Shown here piece by piece: positions 50,634 to 59,684 of a stretch of DNA of 64,000 bases (positions are counted from its first letter, which is position 1; every line of letters starts with the position of its first letter). The notes beneath the pieces are model-generated. The model saw nothing but the letters and a program-made list of their open reading frames with translations, did not search any database and was not told the DNA's origin. The position numbers and the translations under genes were made by a program. The stretch comes from Dictyoglomus sp. GTDB taxonomy: Bacteria; Dictyoglomota; Dictyoglomia; Dictyoglomales; Dictyoglomaceae. The stretch lies in assembly GCA_025060475.1 (NCBI GenBank), contig JANXBZ010000002.1:62001-126000 (forward strand), in the 5' to 3' direction.

Positions 50634-51654
50634 AAAAACAATACTTGTAACAGGAGGAGCTGGATTCATAGGCTCAAATTTTATACATTACATTCTCCAC
50701 AAATATTCTGAATATAAAATAATAAATCTAGATAAACTTACATATGCAGGGAATCTTGAAAATTTAAAAGAAGTAGAAAGAAATCCCAACTATTATTTTG
50801 TGAAAGGAGATATTTCCAATAGAGAACTTGTAGAGCATATATTTGAAGAATTTAGTCCAGATTATGTAATAAATTTTGCAGCAGAGTCACATGTAGACAG
50901 AAGTATAGAAGGGCCAGAGATATTTATAAAAACAAATGTATATGGAACCCATGTATTATTAGATGTAGCGAAAGAATATTGGTATAAAGAAAGTAAAGAT
51001 GAAGTAAGATTTGTTCAAATAAGTACTGATGAAGTATATGGATCATTAGATCTCGAAAGCAAAGAGAAATTCAAAGAAGAATCTTTATTGAAGCCAAATA
51101 GTCCCTATTCTGCTTCTAAAGCAGGAGCAGACCTTCTTTGTAGGGCATACTTTGTAACCTATAATTTTCCAGTAATAATAACAAGATCATCAAACAACTT
51201 TGGTCCAAGGCAATACCCAGAGAAATTAATACCTCTTACCATAAAAAGGGCATTAGAAGGAAAAGAAATACCGGTATATGGAAATGGACAGAATGTAAGG
51301 GATTGGCTTTATGTAGAAGATAATTGTAGAGGGATAGATATAGTATTACATAAAGGAAGTATAGGTGAGATATACAATATAGGTGGAGGGAATGAATGGA
51401 AGAATATTGAGCTTGTAGAGCTAATATGTAAAATTCTTGCGGAAGAGACAGGAAAGAAAGAGGAAGAATATAAGAAATTAATTACCTTTGTAAAAGATAG
51501 ACCTGGACATGATAAAAGATATGCGTTAAACACTGAGAAAATAGAAAAAGAATTAGGATGGAAGCCCCAATGGAAATTTGAAGAAGCTTTAAGAAAAACA
51601 ATAAGGTGGTATTTAGAGAAATGGGGAAATTTAAATTTAAAGAAGGGCCAATAA
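50626..51654 (+). CDS. rfbB: dTDP-glucose 4,6-dehydratase
   Basis: A 342-residue extended SDR enzyme, with TILVTGGAGFIGSNFIHYIL, FAAESHVDRSI, QISTDEVYGSL, SPYSASKAGADLL (Tyr/Lys catalytic pair) and RSSNNFGPRQYPEKLIP. Two starts are possible. ATG 50605 has no ribosome binding site, but AAGGAG ahead of GTG 50626 fits well, and the latter gives a normal N-terminus. I chose GTG 50626, overlapping the rfbD stop by eight bases. Product is dTDP-4-keto-6-deoxyglucose. Confidence 0.94.
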   Translation: MYKKTILVTGGAGFIGSNFIHYILHKYSEYKIINLDKLTYAGNLENLKEVERNPNYYFVKGDISNRELVEHIFEEFSPDYVINFAAESHVDRSIEGPEIFIKTNVYGTHVLLDVAKEYWYKESKDEVRFVQISTDEVYGSLDLESKEKFKEESLLKPNSPYSASKAGADLLCRAYFVTYNFPVIITRSSNNFGPRQYPEKLIPLTIKRALEGKEIPVYGNGQNVRDWLYVEDNCRGIDIVLHKGSIGEIYNIGGGNEWKNIELVELICKILAEETGKKEEEYKKLITFVKDRPGHDKRYALNTEKIEKELGWKPQWKFEEALRKTIRWYLEKWGNLNLKKGQ

Positions 51655-52208
51655 AAGGATTAATAATAATAGAGCCAACAGTTTATAGAGATGAGAGAGG
51701 TTTTTTCATGGAAACTTATAATTTAAAGGAATTTAAAGAACTTGGACTAAACGTAGATTTTGTTCAAGATAACCATTCAAGATCTAAGAAAGGAGTTTTA
51801 AGGGGACTTCATTTTCAAAGGAAATATCCTCAAGGCAAATTAATAAGAGTAATAAGAGGAAGAATTTTTGATGTAGCAGTAGATATAAGGAAAGAATCAG
51901 CTACATTTGGAAAATGGTACGGTATAGAACTATCAGAAGAAAATAAGCTTATGTTTTATATACCTGAAGGATTTGCTCATGGATTTTTAGTACTTTCAGA
52001 AGAAGCAGAGGTTTTATATAAGACAACAGAATATTACCATCCAGAAGATGAGGGGGGAATAATCTGGAACGATCCAGATATAGGTATAAATTGGCCTCTT
52101 GAGGAAATAGATGAGATAATTCTTTCTGAGAAAGATAAAAAATGGGAAAGATTGAGAAATGTTGTAGTTTTAAACTATAGGGGTGAAGAATATGGAGAAA
52201 TTTTTTAA
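51621..52208 (+). CDS. rfbC: dTDP-4-dehydrorhamnose 3,5-epimerase
   Basis: A 195-residue cupin-type epimerase with GLIIIEPTVYRDERGFFMET, VDFVQDNHSRSKKGVLRGLH, KLIRVIRGRIFDVAVDIRK, MFYIPEGFAHGFLVLS and GGIIWNDPDIGINWP. An in-frame GTG at 51606 would add five residues (VFRE), not typical of the family, so I begin at ATG 51621. The 5' end overlaps rfbB by 34 bases. It completes the four-enzyme rhamnose set. Confidence 0.93.
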   Translation: MGKFKFKEGPIKGLIIIEPTVYRDERGFFMETYNLKEFKELGLNVDFVQDNHSRSKKGVLRGLHFQRKYPQGKLIRVIRGRIFDVAVDIRKESATFGKWYGIELSEENKLMFYIPEGFAHGFLVLSEEAEVLYKTTEYYHPEDEGGIIWNDPDIGINWPLEEIDEIILSEKDKKWERLRNVVVLNYRGEEYGEIF

Positions 52209-53151
52209 GGGAAAATTAGTATTAGTTACAGGTGGTGCTGGATTTATTGGAACAAATCTCGTAAGACGTTTATTAAAAGAAGGAGCTAAAGTTAGAGTTT
52301 TAGATAATTTTTTCACAGGATTAAAAGAAAATTTAAAAGATTTAGATATAGAAATTGTAGAAGGGAATGTTGAAAATTTAGAAGATGTTTATAATTCCTT
52401 AAAAGATATCGAAATAGTATTTCACCTTGCAGCAAGAAATATCATCGCTTCTACAAAAGAACCTTATAAAGATTTTCTAACAAATGTTTTAGGAACTATT
52501 AATATTTTAAAGGCGTGTTTAGAAAAAAATTTTAAAGTTAAAAAAATTGTTTATGCTTCTTCAGTTTCCATATATGGAAATGCAAAGTATCTTCCTATAA
52601 ATGAGGAAGATTCTAAAATAATCCTAAATCCATATGCTGCTAGTAAGCTTTCAGCTGAAGCCTATTGTTCAGCTTTTTTTGAAACATATGGGATACCAAT
52701 TAATGTGGTTAGATATTCGAATGTATATGGGCCTTATCAAAATCCTTTAAATCCATATTGTGGGGTAGTATCTAAGTTTATCACGTGGGCATTATCAGGG
52801 GAGCCAATTCTAATTTATGGTGATGGTGAGCAAACAAGAGACTTTACTTATGTTGAAGATGTGGTTGAAGCCACATTAAAAGCAGCCACTATTATGCCAG
52901 GTTTGACTTTTAATATAGGTTCAGGAATAGAAACAAGTATTAATAAACTTGCCCAATTGATCATAGAACTTACTGAGAGTAAATCTCAGATATTGCATAT
53001 AGAGAAAAGAGATATTGATGATGTAAGAAGAAGAGTATTAAATATCGAATTTGCTAGGAGGGTTTTACGTTGGAGTCCTAAGATAGATTTATATCAGGGA
53101 TTAAAAAATACAATAGATTGGGTAAAAAGCCAACTTGCTCTTAATAAATGA
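52192..53151 (+). CDS. NAD-dependent epimerase/dehydratase
   Basis: A 319-residue extended SDR protein: GKLVLVTGGAGFIGTNLVRR, EIVFHLAARNIIAS, YASSVSIYGNAKYLPI, NPYAASKLSAEAY and RDFTYVEDVVEA. Its likeness is to UDP-glucose 4-epimerase and related sugar-nucleotide epimerases. An in-frame GTG at 52183 is possible, but AGGGGTG fits ATG 52192. It overlaps rfbC by 17 bases. It could make UDP-galactose or another sugar nucleotide for the glycan; the exact substrate is unclear. Confidence 0.88.
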   Translation: MEKFFKGKLVLVTGGAGFIGTNLVRRLLKEGAKVRVLDNFFTGLKENLKDLDIEIVEGNVENLEDVYNSLKDIEIVFHLAARNIIASTKEPYKDFLTNVLGTINILKACLEKNFKVKKIVYASSVSIYGNAKYLPINEEDSKIILNPYAASKLSAEAYCSAFFETYGIPINVVRYSNVYGPYQNPLNPYCGVVSKFITWALSGEPILIYGDGEQTRDFTYVEDVVEATLKAATIMPGLTFNIGSGIETSINKLAQLIIELTESKSQILHIEKRDIDDVRRRVLNIEFARRVLRWSPKIDLYQGLKNTIDWVKSQLALNK

Positions 53152-53160
53152 GGTGTGAGT

Positions 53161-54165
53161 ATGGTATTTCCTACTTTATCTGTGATTATTGCTAATTATA
53201 ACTATGGAAAATATATAGAAGAAGCAATTGATAGTGTTATCAATCAAGATTTCCCTAAAGATGAAATAGAATTAATTGTAGTAGATTATGGCTCTAATGA
53301 TGATTCTATCGAAAAAATTAACAAGTACAAAAATATTATTAAGATTTTTTTACAAAAAGTAACTTATATAGATGCTATAAACAAAGGAATTTCACTCGCC
53401 AAAGGAAAATACATAGCTTTTTTAGGATCTGATGATAAATGGAAAAGAGAAAAGAGTAAATTACAGGTTGAATATTTAGACAAAGAAAAGGATATTGGTT
53501 TAATCTATTCTGACCTAACTTTGATTGACGAAAAGGGTAGAGAACTATATTCTTCATTTTGGAAATGGCAAAGAATAACGCCTTATAAAGGATACGTTTT
53601 AGATAAACTAATAGTGGGTAATTTTATTTCTGGGGGAACTATTATGGTACGTTCGAAAGATAAAAACTTATTTTATCCTATTCCGAAGTCAAAAGGATTC
53701 GATAGGTGTGAAGATTGGTGGATAGCTTTTAATATAGCTAGACGATATAAAGTTGATTATATACCATTACAGCTTACATTATACAGAATGCATGATAAAA
53801 ATATGGTCCTACAAGATTTTAAATATAAAAATATTTATATAAAAAACATAATATCAGAACTTAATGAAGATATAAAAAGAAGAGAAACAATGATAAGTAT
53901 TATCCTAGAGGACAAAAATTGTTATCTTTCTGAAAAAAAGATACATTTGTTAATTAATTATAATAAAAAAACCAAATTTAAGAAAGAAATATTAGAAAGT
54001 AACAGAAAAAATTTACTTAAAAAATTAATTTTGTACTTTAAGAATTATAAGAATTTTATAGAAATTGAAAATTACTTAATTATCTTTAAGGTTGTTATAC
54101 TTCGACTTAATCCTAAGTTATATAATAAGCTACGAAAATTTAAATTTAAATTATTTAATCCATAA
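53161..54165 (+). CDS. Family 2 glycosyltransferase
   Basis: A 334-residue GT-A enzyme. It has SVIIANYNYGKYIEEAIDSV, VDYGSNDDSIEKI, NKGISLAKGKYIAFLGSDD (the DxD-like metal site is GSDDKW) and FDRCEDWWIAF. The C-terminal third is AT-rich and not recognisable. GAGGTG ahead of ATG 53161 fixes the start. The sugar donor and acceptor are unknown. Confidence 0.88.
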   Translation: MVFPTLSVIIANYNYGKYIEEAIDSVINQDFPKDEIELIVVDYGSNDDSIEKINKYKNIIKIFLQKVTYIDAINKGISLAKGKYIAFLGSDDKWKREKSKLQVEYLDKEKDIGLIYSDLTLIDEKGRELYSSFWKWQRITPYKGYVLDKLIVGNFISGGTIMVRSKDKNLFYPIPKSKGFDRCEDWWIAFNIARRYKVDYIPLQLTLYRMHDKNMVLQDFKYKNIYIKNIISELNEDIKRRETMISIILEDKNCYLSEKKIHLLINYNKKTKFKKEILESNRKNLLKKLILYFKNYKNFIEIENYLIIFKVVILRLNPKLYNKLRKFKFKLFNP

Positions 54166-54191
54166 ATTTTAGAAAATAATATAATATCTTG

Positions 54192-55280
54192 ATGTTTTTT
54201 ATGAGAGTTTTGAGAATTTCAATAATTATCCTAAATTACAACGGTTGGCAGGATACAATAGATTGTTTAGAATCTGTATATCAAACTGATTATTCTAATT
54301 ATGATATGGTTTTAATAGATAATGGCTCTAACGATGATTCCATCGAGAAAATAAAAAAATATTGCTGTGGAGAAATAGAGGTAAAATCAAAATTTTTCGA
54401 ATATAATCCCAATAATAAACCAATTAGAGTCTTTGAATATGAAGAAGGAATGGAGAATTATGATATTAAAGAATACAAAAGTCTAGATTCAGATAGAAAA
54501 TTAATACTCATAAGGAATAAAAAAAATTACGGATTTACAGAGGGAAATAATATTGGAATAAGATTTGCTCTAAAAAATCTAAATCCCGATTATATTCTAC
54601 TCTTAAATAACGATACAGTCATAGAAAAAGATCTTTTGAAAGAATTGGTAAAAACAATTCTTGAAAACTGTAGGATAGCTTTAGTTCAACCCAAAATTAT
54701 AAGCTATCAGGATCTTTCAATTGATAATTTAGGTTTTTCATGTGATTTCTTAGGTAATACACGTCCTAAAAAAGTTTTAAATAATAAAAATTTGTTTTAC
54801 TTAAGTGGTGCATGTCTTTTAATAAATACGGATTTTATTTCAGAAATCACTAAAAATGGAGAAATATTTGACAAAGAACTATTCGCTTATTTTGAAGATG
54901 TAGATTTATCATGGAGAGCTCGTTTGCTTAGGTATGAGCTTAAAGTTAATATAAATACTATTTGCTATCATAAAGGTTCTAAAACAGTTAAAAAAATAAA
55001 TTTAAACACTTATTATTTGGATTATAGGAATAAACTTAGAGTTTTCATAAAGAATTTATCATTACCTTATTTATTTATATATTTATTTTTAAGCCTACCA
55101 ATAAAATTTCTCCTAGCTGTAATAAAGTCAGTTAAAAGTATAATATGGAATATTAAAAACTTAGGAAATACACTTAAATATAGAGTTGCCGTTCAAAAAA
55201 CTAGAAAGATCTCAGACAAAGAAATATTAAAACGTATGATTTTAATTTTTAATTTTAATAAGGATAGAATAATATTATGA
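54192..55280 (+). CDS. Family 2 glycosyltransferase, rhamnosyltransferase-like
   Basis: A 362-residue GT2 protein: ISIIILNYNGWQDTIDCLESV, IDNGSNDDSIEKI, YGFTEGNNIGIRFAL, YILLLNNDTVIEK and ELFAYFEDVDLSWRARLL, a layout shared with rhamnosyltransferases. C-terminal hydrophobic stretches may anchor it to the membrane. TATAAT at 54180-54185 suggests transcription starts at about ATG 54192, and no ribosome binding site is present, so it may also be made from a leaderless internal transcript. Confidence 0.88.
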   Translation: MFFMRVLRISIIILNYNGWQDTIDCLESVYQTDYSNYDMVLIDNGSNDDSIEKIKKYCCGEIEVKSKFFEYNPNNKPIRVFEYEEGMENYDIKEYKSLDSDRKLILIRNKKNYGFTEGNNIGIRFALKNLNPDYILLLNNDTVIEKDLLKELVKTILENCRIALVQPKIISYQDLSIDNLGFSCDFLGNTRPKKVLNNKNLFYLSGACLLINTDFISEITKNGEIFDKELFAYFEDVDLSWRARLLRYELKVNINTICYHKGSKTVKKINLNTYYLDYRNKLRVFIKNLSLPYLFIYLFLSLPIKFLLAVIKSVKSIIWNIKNLGNTLKYRVAVQKTRKISDKEILKRMILIFNFNKDRIIL

Positions 55281-56269
55281 AGCCAAATAATAAAATTTTA
55301 TTTTTCGCGTATGGACCTCACTATTTTCATAAGGCTATTGCAGATTACCTAAAATGCGAATATTCTGATATTCTTGACTACAAAAAAAGTAATTCTTACA
55401 AAGTGATAGCATATTTTATTAATTCCATTTTAGGAAATTATCAAAAATATTCCACTTTTCTTTGCGAGGGAACATTCCTGATTCCTAGTTTGTTTAAATA
55501 TCTTCCTATTAAAAGATTTAAAAAGAATATAATAAATATTTCTGCAGATCCTTCTTTTTATTATTATATTATTAGAAGAACAAATTTTTTAAAAAGAATT
55601 TTATTTAAAAAAGCCTTGAGAAAAGTAGATTTATTCATATGTGTAGGGGAAATGGTGAGTAAATTCTTGAGACAGATCTTTCCTAATGCTAAATATATAA
55701 TTATATATCCCTATATTGAAGAAGAAAGGTATAAGAAACTTCTTTATATTACTCCTAAAAATCTTTCTAACCACAATATACTTTTTATTTCCAATGGTCC
55801 AGATTGGTATTATAAGGGTCTAGATCTTATCATAGATTCTTTCAAGGAAATTAGGAAAGAATTTCATGATTCTAAACTTTTTATACTAGGGCATTGGGAT
55901 GATAAAATAAAAGAAAAATTTAAAAGCGATGGAGTATTCTTTTTGGGATATAAGAAAGTAGAAGAGTTTATTCCTGAGTGTTCTTTATACTTGCATACAG
56001 GAAGAGGAGAAGTTTTTTCTGTAAGCACATTAGAAGCTCTTTTAGGAGGACTTCCTGCTATTGTTTCTGAGTTTACTGGAGTAAAAGAAATAATAAAAGA
56101 ACTTAATGAAAATTTTGTTGTGCCTTTAGATAGAGAGAAGATAGCTAAAAAGGTCATAGAATATTTCAATCTATCTCTAGAGGAAAAAATTAGATTGTCC
56201 AATAGAGCTAAGGAATTAGGAGCAAGATTCACTAAAGATAACTTGAGGATTTTATCAGTTCTTCTTTAG
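55277..56269 (+). CDS. GT4-like glycosyltransferase
   Basis: A 330-residue GT-B enzyme. The N-terminal half is atypical; the C-terminal half has LFISNGPDWYYKGLDLIID, LFILGHWDDKIKE and LHTGRGEVFSVSTLEALLGG, the usual donor-binding region. It overlaps the previous gene by four bases (ATGA). Substrate unknown. The sequence is low in G and C, like its neighbours. Confidence 0.85.
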   Translation: MKPNNKILFFAYGPHYFHKAIADYLKCEYSDILDYKKSNSYKVIAYFINSILGNYQKYSTFLCEGTFLIPSLFKYLPIKRFKKNIINISADPSFYYYIIRRTNFLKRILFKKALRKVDLFICVGEMVSKFLRQIFPNAKYIIIYPYIEEERYKKLLYITPKNLSNHNILFISNGPDWYYKGLDLIIDSFKEIRKEFHDSKLFILGHWDDKIKEKFKSDGVFFLGYKKVEEFIPECSLYLHTGRGEVFSVSTLEALLGGLPAIVSEFTGVKEIIKELNENFVVPLDREKIAKKVIEYFNLSLEEKIRLSNRAKELGARFTKDNLRILSVLL

Positions 56270-56277
56270 ATAAAGAC

Positions 56278-57240
56278 ATGAAAATATATGTTATTATAAT
56301 CCATTATAAAGGACTAAAGGATACTCTAAATTTGCTAGAAAATCTTTTAAATTTAAATTATCAAGATTTTCAAATAGTTCTGATTAATAATAACCCTTCA
56401 GAAGATTTAAAAGAAAATTTATTAAAGTTTTTTAAAGATAAGAACTGGAGTAATGAATACTATGTAGAGAGAAATAATAGAATTATTTTTGGATCTTATA
56501 ATCTTAAATATCCAATTGTCTTAATAAACCAAGAAAACAAAGGTTACGCAGGAGGAGTTAATACTGGTCTTAGGTATGCCTTAGAAAAAAATGATTTTTC
56601 GTATGTCTGGATATTAAATAATGATTTAATATTAGACTCGTCTTCTTTAATAGAATTAATAAATTATGCGGAGGAGAAAAAAAAGAAAGGAATAAAAGTT
56701 GGTATTATAGGCTCAAAACTCTTGTATTATTGGAATCCTAGAATTTTTCAAGGAATAGGAGGTAGATTTAATAAATATTTAGCCTTAACAAGCCATATAG
56801 GAGGTTTTGAAGAAGATAAAGGACAGTATGATAAAGAAATTTACAATATAGATTATGTTATTGGTGCATGTATGTTTGTTCCAAAAGAGTTTATACTAGA
56901 TGTGGGATTAATGGATGAGAAATATTTTTTATATTTCGAAGATTTGGATTGGAGTGAAAGGGCAAAAAGAAAAGGTTATAAGCTTCTTTATTGTTGGAAA
57001 AGTAAAGTCTATCATAAGGAAGGAGAAAGCATAGGTTCAAGTTCAATAGGAAAGGAAAAAAGTGAAATTGCTGATTATTATTGGATGAGAAATAGAATAA
57101 TTTTTACAAGAAAATTTTATCCGCAATATTTAGTTTTTGTTTATTTGAGTTATCTTGGTGTTTTAATAAATAGAATTAAGAGGAAACAATTTAAAAGAGT
57201 TGGACTTATGTTTAAAGCTATAAAGGATAGTAAATGTTGA
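56278..57240 (+). CDS. Family 2 glycosyltransferase
   Basis: A 320-residue GT2 enzyme: YVIIIHYKGLKDTLNLLENLL, ENKGYAGGVNTGLRYALEK, YVWILNNDLILDSSSL and YFLYFEDLDWSERAKRKGY. These are the donor-binding and metal-binding motifs of rhamnosyl- and related transferases. The ribosome binding site is weak and the start overlaps no gene. The next gene overlaps its end by seven bases. Confidence 0.88.
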   Translation: MKIYVIIIHYKGLKDTLNLLENLLNLNYQDFQIVLINNNPSEDLKENLLKFFKDKNWSNEYYVERNNRIIFGSYNLKYPIVLINQENKGYAGGVNTGLRYALEKNDFSYVWILNNDLILDSSSLIELINYAEEKKKKGIKVGIIGSKLLYYWNPRIFQGIGGRFNKYLALTSHIGGFEEDKGQYDKEIYNIDYVIGACMFVPKEFILDVGLMDEKYFLYFEDLDWSERAKRKGYKLLYCWKSKVYHKEGESIGSSSIGKEKSEIADYYWMRNRIIFTRKFYPQYLVFVYLSYLGVLINRIKRKQFKRVGLMFKAIKDSKC

Positions 57241-58334
57241 ATCTAATTCTTGACTGTCGCATGATAGATTTCTCTGGAATAGGGACATATCTCCAGAATT
57301 TAATACCCTATCTAAATAAGGAGATAAATTTAATTTTTTTAGGAGATAAGGAAAAAATTAAAAAATATGTAGCTAATGAAAGTATTGAAGTTATTACTGT
57401 TAAATCTTCGATCTATTCTCCTTTTGAACAGATAGAGCTTCCTTGGAAGATTAGAAAATGTGATATTTTTTGGTCTCCCCATTTTAATGTACCAGTTTTA
57501 CCAATTAAAGCAAAGAGAAGATTAGTAACGATACATGATGTTTTTCATCTTGCTTTTTCTGGTATATACAATTATTTTGAAAGAAATTATGCAAAATTTC
57601 TTGTAAATTCTGCGGTAAGATTATCGGATAGGGTTATTACAGTCTCAAATTTTTCTAAACAAGAAATTATTAAATATACAGGAGTAAAAAGAGAAAAGAT
57701 TACAGTTATTTATAATGGTGTTGATACTAATATATTCAAGAAATATGATAAAAAAGATCTTAAGAATATAATCTTTAGATATAATCTTCCAGAAAAATTT
57801 ATCTTATATGTGGGAAATGTGAAACCTCATAAAAATCTTAAAAATACTCTTTTGGCTTTTAAAATAGTAAAAGAGGAAATTGATGATTTAAGTTTAGTTA
57901 TTGTTGGGAAAAAAGAGGGATTTATAAAAGAAGATATTGAAGTTTTTAATTTATTATCAAAAGATAATGATCTACAGGAAAGAGTTGTTTTTACTGGTTA
58001 CGTGGAGAAGTTCGATATTCCTAAGATATATAACTTGGCAAGTATACTTGTATTTCCCTCAATCTATGAGGGATTTGGTCTTCCTCCTCTTGAGGCTATG
58101 GCATGCGGATGTCCAGTAGTTGCATCAGATATTCCAGTAATTAGAGAGATATGTGAAGATGCTGTATATTATGTAAACCCCTATAATCCTATGGAAATAG
58201 CTAAGGGAATCATATCAGTTTTTCAAGACAGAAATTTAAGAGAAAGATTAATTGAAAAAGGCTGGAGAAGAGTTAATAAATTTACATGGGAGGAATCCGC
58301 TAAAAAACATTTGGAAGTAATATTAGAGATATGA
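57234..58334 (+). CDS. GT4 glycosyltransferase
   Basis: A 366-residue GT-B protein with RMIDFSGIGTYLQNL, LVTIHDVFHLAFS, VITVSNFSKQEIIKY, LYVGNVKPHKNLKNTLLAF and EGFGLPPLEAMACGCPVVAS, the standard GT4 set (mannosyl- or other hexosyltransferase). It overlaps the preceding gene by seven bases and is the last gene of the glycan operon. Five transferases but no flippase, polymerase or ligase are seen in this block. Confidence 0.92.
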   Translation: MLNLILDCRMIDFSGIGTYLQNLIPYLNKEINLIFLGDKEKIKKYVANESIEVITVKSSIYSPFEQIELPWKIRKCDIFWSPHFNVPVLPIKAKRRLVTIHDVFHLAFSGIYNYFERNYAKFLVNSAVRLSDRVITVSNFSKQEIIKYTGVKREKITVIYNGVDTNIFKKYDKKDLKNIIFRYNLPEKFILYVGNVKPHKNLKNTLLAFKIVKEEIDDLSLVIVGKKEGFIKEDIEVFNLLSKDNDLQERVVFTGYVEKFDIPKIYNLASILVFPSIYEGFGLPPLEAMACGCPVVASDIPVIREICEDAVYYVNPYNPMEIAKGIISVFQDRNLRERLIEKGWRRVNKFTWEESAKKHLEVILEI

Positions 58335-58350
58335 AAAATTAATAGACTCT

Positions 58351-58379
58351 TGCATTCATAGAAAGAAGGTTATATAGTT
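58351..58379 (+). promoter_or_regulatory. Promoter of hypCDE
   Basis: TTGCAT (58351-58356), 17-base spacer, TATAGT (58374-58379). Start near 58386, giving a short leader with GGAGGA before GTG 58408. Confidence 0.6.
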
Positions 58380-58407
58380 AATCTGAGAGAAAACTTGGAG
58401 GAAGGCT

Positions 58408-58617
58408 GTGTGTCTTGGAGTACCATTAAAAGTGATAGAAATAAAAGATGATAATGTTGCTCTTGTAGATATGGGAGGGGCTACTATTGAAATAAGTACT
58501 ATTTTTACCCCAGAAGTTAAAATAGGAGATTATGTGATTGTCCATGCTGGATTTTCAATAAGTATTCTTTCTCAAGATGAAGCAGAGGAGGTTCTTGAAA
58601 TTTTAGAAAAATCTTAG
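58408..58617 (+). CDS. hypC: Hydrogenase maturation chaperone HypC
   Basis: A 69-residue chaperone that carries the Fe(CN)2CO group in NiFe-hydrogenase assembly. It begins MCLGVPLKVIEI, with the essential N-terminal Cys at residue 2, then DMGGATIEI and VIVHAGFSISIL. The start codon is GTG with GGAGGA upstream. hypD follows two bases after the stop. HypA, HypB and HypF genes and the hydrogenase itself are not in this window. Confidence 0.95.
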   Translation: MCLGVPLKVIEIKDDNVALVDMGGATIEISTIFTPEVKIGDYVIVHAGFSISILSQDEAEEVLEILEKS

Positions 58618-58619
58618 TA

Positions 58620-59684
58620 ATGAAAGTGAAAGATTTTGTAGAAAGGATAAAGGATATATCGAAAAAAGAAATAAATATAATGGAATTTTGTGGAACCCAT
58701 ACTCATGAGATTTTTAGATATGGAATTAGAGAAATTTTACCAGAAAATATTCATCTTTTCTCGGGTCCTGGGTGTCCTGTATGCGTAACAGCAGAAGAAG
58801 ATATTGATTATATCTTATTTCTCTCAGAAAATTACAATTTTGGAATAATTACTTTTGGAGATTTAATAAATGTTCCAGGTTCCACGGGAAGTTTAAATTA
58901 TTTAAGAGCAAAGGGAAAGGAAGTAATTGTTATATACTCTCCCCTTGAGGCATTAAATATAGCTAAAAAAAATAAAAATAAAAAATATATTTTAGTGGGA
59001 ATCGGTTTTGAGACTACAGCTCCTAACTTTGCTTATACTTTAATAAAAATAAAAGAAGAAAATATTCCCAATTTATTCTTTCTTTCTCTTCATAAATTAA
59101 CTCCTCCTGCTATTAAGGCAATACTTGATATGGGAGAGGTAAAACTTGATGGGATTATTGGTCCAGGACATGTATCTACTATTATTGGAAGAAAAGGATG
59201 GGAAGAGGTTTTTAATCAATATAATATTCCCTTCGCAATTACAGGTTTTAAACCTGAAGAAATTTTATATGGCATATATCTTTTGGTAATTACTATTGAG
59301 GAAGGAAAAGCTTCTCTTATAAATGCCTATAAAAAGAGCGTAAAAGAAGAAGGTAACAAAAAAGCTTTAGATTTCATATATAAGGTTTTTAAAAAAGGAC
59401 CTGCAAAATGGAGAGGGTTTGGTATTATTGATAACAGTGGTCTTATACTAAAAGAAGAATTTGAAGATATCGATATAAGAAAAATTTATCCTGTAAAGAT
59501 TGAATCTAAGGGGAATTTATTATGTAAATGTGGTGAGGTACTAAGAGGTGTATTAAAACCTCCAGAGTGTCCCCTTTATGGAAGGATATGTACTCCTGAA
59601 AATCCAAAGGGTCCCTGTATGGTTTCTTCTGAAGGGACATGTTCTGCTTATTATATTTATGGGGGAAATAGATGGAAGAGATAA
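58620..59684 (+). CDS. hypD: Hydrogenase maturation protein HypD
   Basis: A 354-residue iron-sulfur protein that, with HypC and HypE, assembles the iron-cyanide group. It shows MEFCGTHTHEIFRYG, SGPGCPVCVTAEEDID, FGDLINVPGSTGSL and GFETTAPNF. Cysteine-rich C-terminal motifs CKCGEVLRG, CPLYGRICTPENPKGPCMVS and GTCSAYY provide the 4Fe-4S ligands. It overlaps hypE by 13 bases. Confidence 0.95.
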   Translation: MKVKDFVERIKDISKKEINIMEFCGTHTHEIFRYGIREILPENIHLFSGPGCPVCVTAEEDIDYILFLSENYNFGIITFGDLINVPGSTGSLNYLRAKGKEVIVIYSPLEALNIAKKNKNKKYILVGIGFETTAPNFAYTLIKIKEENIPNLFFLSLHKLTPPAIKAILDMGEVKLDGIIGPGHVSTIIGRKGWEEVFNQYNIPFAITGFKPEEILYGIYLLVITIEEGKASLINAYKKSVKEEGNKKALDFIYKVFKKGPAKWRGFGIIDNSGLILKEEFEDIDIRKIYPVKIESKGNLLCKCGEVLRGVLKPPECPLYGRICTPENPKGPCMVSSEGTCSAYYIYGGNRWKR

